Numbered from the stretch's first letter, positions 54,813 through 62,933 are shown. The stretch is 64,000 nucleotides of DNA from Nitrospira_D sp040255845 (GCA_040255845.1 JBDZVU010000001.1:70136-134135); one strand, 5' to 3'. Notes: generated by a model from the sequence alone, not told the origin. Translations and numbers: made by a program.

Positions 54813-55161
54813 GGGGGCGACCGGTCTCGACGGGGATACTGAGGCCGTCGGTGCATGTCGAGCTCTCGGGGACTCGTAAAACTCCGGGAAAATGCAACTG
54901 CCAACCAAGAACTGGCACTCGCAGCTTAATTAAGCTGTGACGTTCTTCCATCTGAGGCCCGCGGGGGTGGAAGGGCGCGATGCAGCGGGCTGGTCCAAAG
55001 CTGGTGCTCAGCGGCGGCGGACGAGAACCTTCTGGGCTAGCGGCCATTCTAAGCCTGCCGATGGGCGTGGGTGGCTGCGAAATCAAAACGATCGGCTACA
55101 CATGTAGATCCGGCGCGTTGACGATCTTCGGACAGGGGTTCAACTCCCCTCGCCTCCACCA
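54813..55161 (+). ncRNA. ssrA: Transfer-messenger RNA (tmRNA)
   Basis: A one-piece tmRNA of 349 bases for ribosome rescue with SmpB. The 5' GGGGGCG pairs with CGCCTCC at the 3' end, followed by A and an encoded CCA (55159-55161). GACCGGTCTCGACGGGGAT is the conserved D-loop-like 5' segment, and GGGGTTCAACTCCCC the T arm. The tag frame at 54894-54929 reads ATANQELALAA then TAA, ending in the usual LAA degron, and is followed by the TAATTAAGC helix. Pseudoknot segments are between the tag and the T arm. Fully recognisable. Confidence 0.95.
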
Positions 55162-55197
55162 TGGAACTTTGGCCGCGGGTCTCCATCGCTTCAGCCG

Positions 55198-55530
55198 ATG
55201 AGGCCCGCGGTCGAGGTCACTTCTCCGGATCCCCTTTTGACACAAGTGGGCCTTGTGGTTGACATCGATTCGGTCCGGGCAAAGTGGCATTCCCGCGGCT
55301 TCACGTGTGACGTCTGGACCGACCCGCCCGGCCGGACGTGGGAAGACTATACGCATGGCGTCGACGAACTCGTGATGCTCCTTGACGGGGATGTCGAGTT
55401 CGAGATCGAAGGCCGTATCATGCGACCTGCCGTCGGCGAAGAACTCATCATCCCCGCCGGTGTGGTGCACAGCGTGAGGAACAAAGGACGGACGACCTCT
55501 CGCTGGCTGTACGGGTACAAGGGAGCGTGA
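55198..55530 (+). CDS. Cupin-domain protein
   Basis: A 110-residue single-cupin protein. WEDYTHGVDELVMLLDGDVEFEIEG matches the first cupin motif with a His and Glu, and PAVGEELIIPAGVVHSVRNKG the second with a His. These would bind one metal ion. The ORF begins 36 bases after tmRNA. No ribosome-binding site is clear before the ATG at 55198, so the start could be later, at VGLVVDIDSV. Function unknown; small cupins are often sensors or isomerases. Confidence 0.72.
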   Translation: MRPAVEVTSPDPLLTQVGLVVDIDSVRAKWHSRGFTCDVWTDPPGRTWEDYTHGVDELVMLLDGDVEFEIEGRIMRPAVGEELIIPAGVVHSVRNKGRTTSRWLYGYKGA

Positions 55531-56028
55531 AAGTCCTTCCCGGCCGCGGCTCTGGCGGCCCTTGACACAGTTTTCTAATCGGCGTAAACACGGACCAGCG
55601 GCTCGCTATCGGTTTTCTAACGGGAGATCGAGCAGACCGCGGCTGCTATCCAGGTCTCTCGGTGACTTGCCAAGAGAGGAGGGTGGCGATGAGTGACACG
55701 ACTCCACCTGGTCCGTCTGGCCTGCCGTATCGACGATGACTGGCTCGTCGGTCGCGCCGGGCAGAGCTTCAACATGGCTGTGCCTTTCGGCAATCAGCCT
55801 CTCGCGCACTCAGCCATAGACCGAAGCCCGGGACTCGGCACGAGGAACCCAAGTGCCTGGGAATGACGATGGCTCCCCCGACGGGACATCACTTATGCTC
55901 GGTTCGCGCAGGTCTTGCGGGCCGCAGCAATCTATGACAGTTCGGGCGTCCTAAGCGCCAATCGCGGGCGGCCTCCCGCCGGTCATGTAAGGCCGCCCGC
56001 GCCCCGGCATCGATCCTCTTCTCCCTGC
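55531..56028. other. About 500 bases without a convincing gene
   Basis: No frame here looks like an intact protein. A minus-strand frame at 55606-55809 (MRERLIAERHSHVEALPGAT...PVIVDTAG) has a faint likeness to the C-terminus of a P-loop kinase and could be a decayed remnant. TTTTCTAA occurs twice about 45 bases apart (near 55571 and 55614). A strong hairpin is at 55964-56000. The rest shows nothing further. Confidence 0.5.
55964..56000 (-). terminator. GC-rich hairpin behind the amino-acid permease gene
   Basis: GCGGGCGGCCT (55964-55974) and AGGCCGCCCGC (55990-56000) form a perfect 11-base stem with a 15-base loop, 29 bases beyond the stop of the minus-strand permease. No T-run follows on either strand, so termination would be inefficient or Rho-assisted. 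Confidence 0.4.
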
Positions 56029-57375
56029 CTAGCGTGGGCTGCCCCTCCACAAGAGATACAACGGAATGCCGGCTGCAACCGTGGCCGCTCCGTACAACGA
56101 TTCGAGCGGGCGTTGCCAGAGGCTGTACCAGACGAGGGACAACGTGCCAGCCACGAGCAAGGCCGGCAGGACGGGATACCAGGGCGAGCGGTAGAGCGCC
56201 TCGTGACCGGCTGAGGTCGTCCGGAGGCGGAATATCGTGGACAGACTGAGCGCCGTGAACAGGGCCAGCACCAAGCCGCTATACACGAGCAATTGCTCGA
56301 AGGTCCCGCTCAGGATCAGCACGGAGGCCCACGCCGATTGAAACAGGATCGCGCGGACAGGGACTCCCGTCTGCGGATCCAGCCGTGCCAGCCAGGGGCT
56401 GATGACGCCGTCCTGGGCCATCGCCCAATACACCCGCGGTCCGGCCCAGACCATGGCGCTGACCGCGCCCGCAATGGACAGGCACAACAGCCCCGCCACC
56501 ACCCGCCCGCTCGACGGTCCCCACAAGGCCGCCGCCGCCTTTTCCGCCACCGGAATGATCGGTTCCTGGGCGAGCTGATCAACCGGGAGGGCGAGGAAGT
56601 ACACGAGGTTGAGCATCAGATAAAGGGCCGCGACGAACGCCGTCCCTCCGATGAGAATTCGGGGCAACGTTCGTCTCGCGTCAGCCACTTCCCCTGCAAT
56701 GTAGCTCGCGACATTCCAGCCCAGATAGCAATAGAGAACGATCACGAGGGCCACGGCCGAGGCGCCAAGCGTGGGTTCCACCGTGGCGCTAGGCTGAAGC
56801 AGGCGGTCCCATTGACGGCCGCCGACGAAGAACGCGCCGATGATCAGCCCTGCGATGGCTACGACTTTCGTCGTCGTGAGCAGGCGTTGCAGCCGTCCTC
56901 CGCTGGCGAGGCCGCGGGAGTGCACCAGCGTGAGCGTCCAAAGCAGCGTCAACGACAAGCCCTTGGCGATCCACCCTCCGGTGTCTTCCAGAGCCATGAG
57001 GCGGAGCGCGTAGGAGGAGAAGCTGATGGTGGAAGCTGCGACGGCCGCTCCGAACCCAATGGTGAACGATGTCCACCCGCTGAGGAAGGCCACCAGTGGT
57101 CCATACGCCTCACGGAGATACACATAGTCGCCGCCGGCCTGCGGCAGGATGGCCCCGAGTTCCCCATAGACCATGGCGCCGCCGATGGCGAAGAGGGCAC
57201 CGAGCGACCACAACAGCAGGATGATCAGCGGATCGCCCAGTTCGCGAGCCATCAGGCCCGTGGTGGTGAAGATGCCCCCGCCGATAATGTTGCTGACCAA
57301 CACGCAGGAGGCGGTGAACCATCCGATACTTTGGCGCGGTGCGGTCGGAGGGGCGGCGGAGGTGGGAGGCGGCAT
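56029..57375 (-). CDS. APC-superfamily amino-acid permease
   Basis: A 448-residue permease with 12 predicted helices. VSNIIGGGIFTTTGLM near the N-terminus is the TM1 glycine-rich GG(G)IF motif of the amino acid-polyamine-organocation superfamily. GELGAILPQAGGDYVYLREAYGPLVAFLSGW is the TM2-3 region (in part) and CYLGWNVASYIAGEVADARRTLPRIL the TM6/loop signature. Substrate is probably an amino acid; exact specificity is unknown. It diverges from the ParB-like gene, whose start is 81 bases away, so the promoters share that gap. Confidence 0.85.
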   Translation of the reverse strand: MPPPTSAAPPTAPRQSIGWFTASCVLVSNIIGGGIFTTTGLMARELGDPLIILLLWSLGALFAIGGAMVYGELGAILPQAGGDYVYLREAYGPLVAFLSGWTSFTIGFGAAVAASTISFSSYALRLMALEDTGGWIAKGLSLTLLWTLTLVHSRGLASGGRLQRLLTTTKVVAIAGLIIGAFFVGGRQWDRLLQPSATVEPTLGASAVALVIVLYCYLGWNVASYIAGEVADARRTLPRILIGGTAFVAALYLMLNLVYFLALPVDQLAQEPIIPVAEKAAAALWGPSSGRVVAGLLCLSIAGAVSAMVWAGPRVYWAMAQDGVISPWLARLDPQTGVPVRAILFQSAWASVLILSGTFEQLLVYSGLVLALFTALSLSTIFRLRTTSAGHEALYRSPWYPVLPALLVAGTLSLVWYSLWQRPLESLYGAATVAAGIPLYLLWRGSPR

Positions 57376-57455
57376 CGGAACGCCAGTGTAATGCGTTCGA
57401 TGGAGCGATTGCGAGCCGCCTTTCCTTTCTCACCCGGCTTGCTTACCATAGGGGC

Positions 57456-58454
57456 ATGGCAGAGAAAAAGACTACGAAATCGGGACCTCGTGCCGGACCC
57501 AAGCGGCGGAGAAAGTCGGCAGGGGCCTCGACGGGTCTCGGCGCGACCGAACTGCAGGCTGCCGCCCCTCCTCATGAAGTGGGGGAATTGCATCGCGTCA
57601 TTGAGGAGGACGGCGGACGGGTCTTGGCGATCTATCGCGAGCCGTATGGCGGCCGCTGGCTGCTCCTGGCGGCGCTGCCGATCGAGTTGGTCGAGCCGAC
57701 ACCCTACCAGCGCAACCTCTCTGACACCCATGTCCGCAAACTGGAAACCGTCATCGGAAAGATCGGGCGGTTCCTCGATCCCATCATCGCCGTCCGGCTC
57801 GCCAAACCGGACCAGGCCGCGAAGTATTGGACACCCAATGGTCACCATCGCCTTTCCGCCATGCGTACGCTCGGCGCCAAGAGCATCGTCGCGATCGTGG
57901 TCCCGGAGGCCGCCGCTGCCTACCACATCTTGGCGTTGAATACCGAAAAGGCCCACAACCTTCGGGAGAAGGCCTTGGAGGTCATCCGCATGTATACCGA
58001 ACTCTCCAAACTTGATGATGCGCCGGAAGAGACTTATGCGCTCGAATTCGAGGAGCCGGCGTTAATCACGTTGGGACTGTGCTATGAAGCGCGCCCCCGT
58101 TTCAGCGGCGGAGCCTACCATCCGGTCCTCAAGCGAGTGGAAGACTATCTCAAGAAGCCGCTGCGGACCGCGCTGGAGGTACGTCGAGACCGGGCGCGCC
58201 GGCTCCTTGAGCTGGACGATGCGGTGATCCAGCAGGTCGACGCCTTGAAGGCGAAGGGTTTGACGAGTCCCTATCTGAAGAGCTTCGTTGTGGCGCGGGT
58301 CAATCCCATCCGGTTCCGGCCCAAAGACGCGCCGCCCCTGTCGTTCGATGAGGCGCTGGATCGGATGATGAAGGCGGTGGCGAAGTTCAATCCTGACACG
58401 ATCCGGATGGACGACGTGGCCAAATCAGGCGGCCCGCCGGAAGAGGGGGAGTGA
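57456..58454 (+). CDS. ParB/Srx-fold protein, orphan ParB-like
   Basis: A 332-residue protein with a lysine-rich N-terminus followed by a ParB N-terminal domain. IELVEPTPYQRNLSDTHVRKLETVIGKIGRFLDPIIAV is the usual ParB/Srx opening, and WTPNGHHRLSAMRTLGAKSIVAIVVPE matches the D/N-G-x-R-x-x-A region. The canonical GERRxxA of CTP-dependent ParB reads NGHHRLSA here. No ParA gene is adjacent, and the C-terminal part lacks an obvious helix-turn-helix, so chromosome partitioning is doubtful. The family also includes regulatory and nuclease-like proteins. Start ATG 57456, transcribed away from the permease. Confidence 0.72.
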   Translation: MAEKKTTKSGPRAGPKRRRKSAGASTGLGATELQAAAPPHEVGELHRVIEEDGGRVLAIYREPYGGRWLLLAALPIELVEPTPYQRNLSDTHVRKLETVIGKIGRFLDPIIAVRLAKPDQAAKYWTPNGHHRLSAMRTLGAKSIVAIVVPEAAAAYHILALNTEKAHNLREKALEVIRMYTELSKLDDAPEETYALEFEEPALITLGLCYEARPRFSGGAYHPVLKRVEDYLKKPLRTALEVRRDRARRLLELDDAVIQQVDALKAKGLTSPYLKSFVVARVNPIRFRPKDAPPLSFDEALDRMMKAVAKFNPDTIRMDDVAKSGGPPEEGE

Positions 58455-58522
58455 AGGCCCGCCTTGTTTCTCTGTCTTTGGGCCCTTTAGAATATCGCTT
58501 TGATTGCAGGCGAGGAGGACCG

Positions 58523-58873
58523 ATGAGTCTCGCTGACAACCCGTGCGTGCCGTGCCGCGGCGGAGTGCCGCCGCTTCCAACCGAGCGCGCCCAGGCCTTG
58601 CTCAAGGAATTGGATCGGGGGTGGTCGCTGAACGAGCGGGGCCACCTCGAGCGGCTGTATACCTTCAAGGATTTTGCGCAGGCGCTCGCCTTCCTGAACA
58701 AGGTGGGAGCCGTCGCCGAAGCCGAGGGCCATCATCCCGATTTCTATCTTGCCTGGGGCAAGTGCAAGGTCGAGATCTGGACGCACAAAATCAATGGCCT
58801 GACCGAAAGCGATTTCTACTTGGCGGCCAAGGCCGACCGTGAATTCGCCCCATTCCGGGCAGCCGCCACGTAA
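58523..58873 (+). CDS. Pterin-4a-carbinolamine dehydratase (PCD/DCoH family)
   Basis: A 116-residue protein of the PCD family, which dehydrates 4a-hydroxytetrahydrobiopterin. The signature EGHHPDFYLAWGKCKVEIWTHKINGLTESDF (in pieces) gives His70-His71-Pro72, Trp78, His88 and Asp97 in the usual order. The N-terminal extension LADNPCVPCRGGVPPL with two cysteines is typical of the bacterial type. The start is ATG 58523 with GCGAGGAGG upstream. It precedes the radical-SAM gene by 30 bases and may be in the same transcript; a phenylalanine hydroxylase is not visible here. Confidence 0.9.
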   Translation: MSLADNPCVPCRGGVPPLPTERAQALLKELDRGWSLNERGHLERLYTFKDFAQALAFLNKVGAVAEAEGHHPDFYLAWGKCKVEIWTHKINGLTESDFYLAAKADREFAPFRAAAT

Positions 58874-58903
58874 CCGCTGCGACATGGATGAACGAGGCGC
58901 GAG

Positions 58904-60742
58904 ATGAGCGACAAGGCACCGGTGGCGCTCGTCAACATGCCGTTCAGCTACTCCAAGTACCCCTCGATCCAACTCGGTACGCTGTCCGCGCTGCTCAAGG
59001 CTCAAGGCATTGCGGTCCACTGCCACCATCTGAATGTCCGTTTCGCCCACCGGATCGGCGTGCCGCTCTACGAGGCGATCTGCGAAAAGCGGGCGTTGTT
59101 TGGCGAGTGGCTGTTTTCCTATCTGCTCTTCAGAGACAATCCCAAGCGGAACGAGTATCCCCGTGTCTTCAAGCCGGTCTTCGAGCAGTTGTCCGCGCAG
59201 AGCGGCCGGCCCATCGGGTACTTCGAGGAGTTAGCGGCGCGGACGGCGCCTCAGTTCCTGACCGAGGCGCTGACGGCTCTGGACTGGGGTCAGTACAAGA
59301 TCGTCGGATTCACGTCCACGTTCGACCAAAACGTCGCGAGCCTGAGCCTCGCCAAACTGATCAAAGACATCTACCCCGATGTGACCATCGTGTTCGGCGG
59401 CGCCAACTACGACGGCGAGATGGGGTTGGAATACTTTCGCGCGTTTCCCTTCATCGACCATGTAGTGGTGGGAGAAGGCGAGGTGGCGTTCCCGGCCCTG
59501 GTTCGCCGAGTGCTGAACGAGACGGGCGGTCCGTACCCGGAAGGGGTAGCCTACCGGGAGAATGGCCAAGTCCGGCTGACGCCGAGCCGCGGGTTGTTTT
59601 CGGACTTCTCGAGCACCGGCCCGCCCGACTACGACGACTATTATCACCTGCTTGCGGAGCTGGGCGAGGCGGCGCAGGGGCTGGATCGCGTGCTGCTGTA
59701 TGAAGGCTCACGTGGCTGCTGGTGGGGTGAGAAGCACCACTGCACGTTTTGCGGGCTGAATGCCCAAAGCATGAAGTTCCGAGCCAAGTCGCCGGATCAA
59801 GTGACGCGCGAGATGACGTTTTTGGCCAGCCGCTATGACACGGGACGGTTCCGCCTGGTCGATAACATCATCGACATGAAGTACGTGGAGCAGCTGTTCG
59901 GGAGACTTGCGGCCGACCATTGCGATCTCGACGTGTTCATCGAGACGAAGAGCAATCTGCAGAAGCAGCAGATCAAGACCCTCGCCATGGGAGGGGTGAA
60001 ATGCATGCAGCCGGGCCTGGAGAGCCTGAGCCACACTCAATTGCGCGCGATGGACAAGGGCGTCACGCCGATGCAGAACATTGTCTGTCTGAAGTGGAGT
60101 TTCTATTACCGGGTGGCGGTGTCCTGGAACATTCTCCTGGGATTCCCCGGGGAAACCAACGAGGACTATCGGCGGCAGATCGACCTGATTCCGGCACTGC
60201 TGCATCTGCAGCCGCCCGAAGCCACCGGCAAGTTTTGGCTTGAGCGCTTCAGCCCTTACTATACGAGACCACAGGAGTACGGCATCCGGATCACCGGTCC
60301 CGGAATGGCGTACGAATACGTCTACGACGGGCGGCAAGTGGACTTAGCCAAGATCGCGTATGACTTCGAGTACGAGTTGGATCACTGGCCCGTCGATCCC
60401 CACCTCTATCAGGAGCTTGTACAGGCCATCGAGGGGTGGCAACGCTTGCACGCGTCGGGTGATCGTCCGTTTCTCTATTATTCCAAAGGCCTCGGCTACG
60501 TCACCATCTATGACGGACGGGATCCCAACGCACCGATCCGCCGCCGTTATGACGGGGTCGCCGCACGAATCATCGAGCTGTGCAACGAGGCGCCGAAGAG
60601 TCTTGAGCAGCTGCGGCCGTCACTGGAGTGCGGCCAGGATGCGATCGACGAGGCCTTGGCCGAGCTCACGAAGCGCCGGGTGTTGTACGAAGAGCGGGGC
60701 AAGTACTTTACGCTGGCAATCCCTGAACATCCTTACCTGTAG
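58904..60742 (+). CDS. B12-binding/radical-SAM enzyme of the RiPP-maturation type
   Basis: A 612-residue enzyme. The N-terminal half (about 10-240) resembles a cobalamin-binding Rossmann domain (VALVNMPFSYSKYPSIQLGTLSALL, VGFTSTFDQNVASLSLAKLIKDIYPDVTIVFGGAN, VVGEGE). The radical-SAM barrel has GSRGCWWGEKHHCTFCGL, with Cys272, Cys280 and Cys283 (C-x7-C-x2-C) as cluster ligands, a spacing I know from RiPP maturation radical SAM protein 1 (TIGR03975-like). GLESLSHTQLRAMDKGV and LLGFPGETNEDY follow. A C-terminal ~65-residue winged-helix-like domain begins near YDGVAARIIEL. It probably C-methylates a peptide or other substrate; no classic leader peptide gene is adjacent. Confidence 0.85.
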   Translation: MSDKAPVALVNMPFSYSKYPSIQLGTLSALLKAQGIAVHCHHLNVRFAHRIGVPLYEAICEKRALFGEWLFSYLLFRDNPKRNEYPRVFKPVFEQLSAQSGRPIGYFEELAARTAPQFLTEALTALDWGQYKIVGFTSTFDQNVASLSLAKLIKDIYPDVTIVFGGANYDGEMGLEYFRAFPFIDHVVVGEGEVAFPALVRRVLNETGGPYPEGVAYRENGQVRLTPSRGLFSDFSSTGPPDYDDYYHLLAELGEAAQGLDRVLLYEGSRGCWWGEKHHCTFCGLNAQSMKFRAKSPDQVTREMTFLASRYDTGRFRLVDNIIDMKYVEQLFGRLAADHCDLDVFIETKSNLQKQQIKTLAMGGVKCMQPGLESLSHTQLRAMDKGVTPMQNIVCLKWSFYYRVAVSWNILLGFPGETNEDYRRQIDLIPALLHLQPPEATGKFWLERFSPYYTRPQEYGIRITGPGMAYEYVYDGRQVDLAKIAYDFEYELDHWPVDPHLYQELVQAIEGWQRLHASGDRPFLYYSKGLGYVTIYDGRDPNAPIRRRYDGVAARIIELCNEAPKSLEQLRPSLECGQDAIDEALAELTKRRVLYEERGKYFTLAIPEHPYL

Positions 60743-60827
60743 CGGGCGCTCCTTCATCCCCTGTTCTGCTTCCATTCAGCGGAATGGGCCAACCCTACTT
60801 GAATGCGCAGAGCACTCGTGAAGTGGC

Positions 60828-61112
60828 TCAGGCATGACCTGGGGGATCTGGTTCCGCGCTGGAGAGGATCTCCGAGAACCGTGTTCCGACGATGTCGGTC
60901 ACCTTGGCCATGAGGTCGCTCACTTCTTTCCATTCGTCCGGTTGAAGGTCCACTTTGAGCTGAGGATGGATCGCCCACTGAGCATCGACTCGCGTGCCTT
61001 TGCGGCTCACGAGCACCCGAAGCAGCTCGACGTCCCACGTGGAAGGCTCGTTCGGGCGATCACCGGGTGCGTCGCCCGCTGGTTGCCCCGAAGGGGGTGT
61101 TGCATGTGCCAT
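60828..61112 (-). CDS. Small acidic protein of unknown function, convergent with the radical-SAM gene
   Basis: A 94-residue protein. Residues 1-30 are Pro/Gly/Ala-rich and probably unstructured; residues 30-94 (WDVELLRVLVSRKGTRVDAQWAIHPQLKVDLQPDEWKEVSDLMAKVTDIVGTRFSEIL, in pieces) look like two strands and two helices. No cysteine. The ATG at 61112 has GGAG eight bases ahead; an in-frame TTG at 61130 is possible. It may be an unrelated gene or a substrate of the radical-SAM enzyme, since RiPP precursors are often adjacent and small, but it has no recognised leader and is oppositely oriented. Confidence 0.5.
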   Translation of the reverse strand: MAHATPPSGQPAGDAPGDRPNEPSTWDVELLRVLVSRKGTRVDAQWAIHPQLKVDLQPDEWKEVSDLMAKVTDIVGTRFSEILSSAEPDPPGHA

Positions 61113-61193
61113 GGTGTTCTCCAACTCCAAGATCAGATGCCGCCAGCATACCGCAGGGATGGATGAATTGTATATTGCGGCCCGGCGGGAGCG

Positions 61194-62007
61194 TCACTGG
61201 GCCGGGCGCCAGTCTTCTGCCAAGACCGCCAGCATCGCGTCATGAATACGGCCGTTGCTGGCGACCAATTCCTGCCCGTAGATTGAGAGGTCCGCCCCCT
61301 GAAAATCGGTGAGCCGTCCTCCGGCCTCCCGGACGATGACCGCCCCGGCCGCCATGTCCCAGGGATTGAGCCGCACTTCCCAGAATCCATCGAACCGGCC
61401 CGCCCCCACGTAACAGAGATCGAGTGCGGCGGAGCCAGTTCTCCTGAGACCCTGCGCCTTGAGCGCGAAACGCGCAAAGTGGTCAAGATTGTTGCGGGTC
61501 GTTTCCCGGATATCGTAGGCAAACCCGGTGACGAGAAGGCTTTGGTCCAGTGAGGAGGTCGACGAGACGTGGATCGCAGTGCCGTTCAGGAACGCGCCAC
61601 TCCCTTCGGTGGCAGTAAACAGCTCATCGCGGGTAGGATCATAGATTACCCCCAAGACGCATCGCCCATGTCTTTCCAGTCCGATGGAGACACAGAAGGG
61701 CCGGATAGCCATGGGCAAAGTTCGTGGTGCCGTCCAGTGGGTCGATGATCCACAGGTAGGGAGAGTGATCCTCTTCCACCCGTCCACGCTCTTCCGCGAG
61801 GAAGCGGTGGTGTGGGTGAACGGTTCGAATCCGGTCAAGGATGCATTGTTCGGCGGCATGGTCTGCATCGGTCACCAGGTTGATGGTCTCCTTGTGCTGG
61901 ATGCGAAAACCGGAGCGAGCATGCTGAAGGAGTAGATTTCCAGCTTCCTTGGCGGCTGCGATCGCGATCTCGAGTAAGGACTGAAGGGAGGGCTCTGACG
62001 ATGCCAT
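61194..62007 (-). pseudogene. Inositol monophosphatase-family gene with a +1 frameshift near 61700
   Basis: The upstream frame from the ATG at 62007 encodes LLEIAIAAAKEAGNLLL, KETINLVTDADHAAEQCIL, FLAEERG and WIIDPLDGTTNFAHGYP, the IMPase metal motifs. It then becomes nonsense, and the next frame continues FCVSIGLERHGRCVLGVIYDPTRDELFTA to NPWDMAAGAVIVREAGG and the end. One surplus base near 61698-61703 (a G/C run) restores the whole protein of about 270 residues, with both metal motifs intact. An assembly error is most likely. IMPase-family enzymes hydrolyse inositol-1-phosphate or related sugar phosphates. Confidence 0.75.
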
Positions 62008-62160
62008 GAGTGCCCCCATCATAGCACGCTGACGAACGGGCGATTGCAAGGCATTGAAAACTAAAGAATAGAATAAAAGTGAACAAGGCTTTTGCACAAA
62101 TTCAGCAGAAAGGATTCTTTGGTCAAAACAAAGAGAACAAATTGTTTATGGACAGAATGA

Positions 62161-62189
62161 TTGACAAGGTTTAGAAGCAATGCTATAAA
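62161..62189 (+). promoter_or_regulatory. Near-consensus sigma-70 promoter
   Basis: TTGACA (perfect -35) and TATAAA (five of six -10) with the ideal 17-base spacer. Transcription would begin near 62196, about 20 bases before the TTG start at 62216. The preceding ~150 bases are strongly AT-rich for this genome. Confidence 0.75.
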
Positions 62190-62215
62190 GCAAGCATGCT
62201 TTCCTGGGGGCACGC

Positions 62216-62728
62216 TTGGAAGAGCTAACCGATATTCTCGTCGGCCTCGAGCAGCGCATTAGTGCGTATAGAAATCGATACCAGGAATTGGAGAAAAAGC
62301 GTCGCCGGCTCGACGACGAAATCGCAACGATCAAAAAGTACCTCGAACTCGCAGAAACCTTGTACCGCGTCGAAGCGGACAAGGCGAAGCTCGCCAGCCT
62401 TTCGAACCAACTCATCACCGACGATCCGAAGGGAGCGCGTCCGGCTCCTGTGATGGACGTCACCGATCAGTCCCGCGAAATCCTTCTCGGCCGCAGCAAG
62501 TACGTGGGGAAGAGTGTGCCGGAGGCCGCCTACGAAATCCTCCGTGAGTCCAATCGGGCGATGCATGCCAAGGAATTGGTCCAACGTCTCGGCGAAGGAG
62601 GATTGCAGATCAAGGGCAAGACGCCGCTCACGTCCATTGCGACGTCATTGAAACGGGACAAGCGGTTCAGAAAAGTCGGTCCGAACACGTTTGAAGCCTT
62701 GGATGACATGCTCATCCAGGCGGTGTAG
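62216..62728 (+). CDS. Coiled-coil protein with HARE-HTH (HB1/ASXL) domain
   Basis: A 170-residue protein. Residues 1-70 form a coiled coil (EQRISAYRNRYQELEKKRRRLDDEIATIKKYLELAETLYRVEADKAKL, in part). Residues ~95-170 match the HARE-HTH/HB1 winged-helix seen in RpoE delta and ASXL proteins: SVPEAAYEILRESNRAMHAKELVQRLGEGGLQIKGKTPLTSIATSLKRDKRFRKVGPNTFEAL (in pieces). Such domains often link DNA or RNA polymerase to another protein. The start is TTG at 62216, with GGGGG six bases upstream. The strong promoter suggests high expression. Confidence 0.78.
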   Translation: MEELTDILVGLEQRISAYRNRYQELEKKRRRLDDEIATIKKYLELAETLYRVEADKAKLASLSNQLITDDPKGARPAPVMDVTDQSREILLGRSKYVGKSVPEAAYEILRESNRAMHAKELVQRLGEGGLQIKGKTPLTSIATSLKRDKRFRKVGPNTFEALDDMLIQAV

Positions 62729-62754
62729 CGAGACCAGCACAACGACGAAGGGGG

Positions 62755-62802
62755 GTGAGGCTCTTGGCGACGAAGAAGGCAGCGAAGAAGAAGAAGAAGT
62801 AA
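62755..62802 (+). CDS. Micro-ORF, 15-residue lysine-rich peptide
   Basis: GTG at 62755 opens MRLLATKKAAKKKKK; an in-frame TTG at 62764 would give MATKKAAKKKKK. AAGGGGG directly precedes the GTG or, with better spacing, the TTG. It lies 26 bases after the HARE-HTH gene and 17 bases before a strong terminator, so it is on the same transcript. The Lys/Ala content resembles tails of histone-like proteins. Only 15 codons, so coding is a candidate and not established. Confidence 0.4.
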   Translation: MRLLATKKAAKKKKK

Positions 62803-62818
62803 CCCGCCTCGATTCATT

Positions 62819-62856
62819 CGCCGAGGGTGAGGCCACTCACCCTCGGCGTATTTTTT
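62819..62856 (+). terminator. Rho-independent terminator
   Basis: CGCCGAGGGTGAG and CTCACCCTCGGCG form a perfect 13-base stem with a four-base loop, followed by TATTTTTT. It ends the HARE-HTH/micro-ORF transcript. Confidence 0.92.
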
Positions 62857-62933
62857 CCTCGAAAAATCTCTCCAGATCAGTAGCCGAAGCTTACCAGGGC
62901 AAGCTGCGCACGGGATGAGATAACGCGGCGGAG

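Noticed and set aside
55606..55809. Minus-strand 67-residue frame as a real gene
   Set aside because: Only a faint similarity to a kinase C-terminus, no ribosome site, surrounded by non-coding sequence; described as a possible remnant instead.
60784..60837. 17-codon frame after the radical-SAM gene as a RiPP precursor
   Set aside because: No ribosome-binding site, no leader or repeated core, no cysteine or typical modified residue; chance frame.
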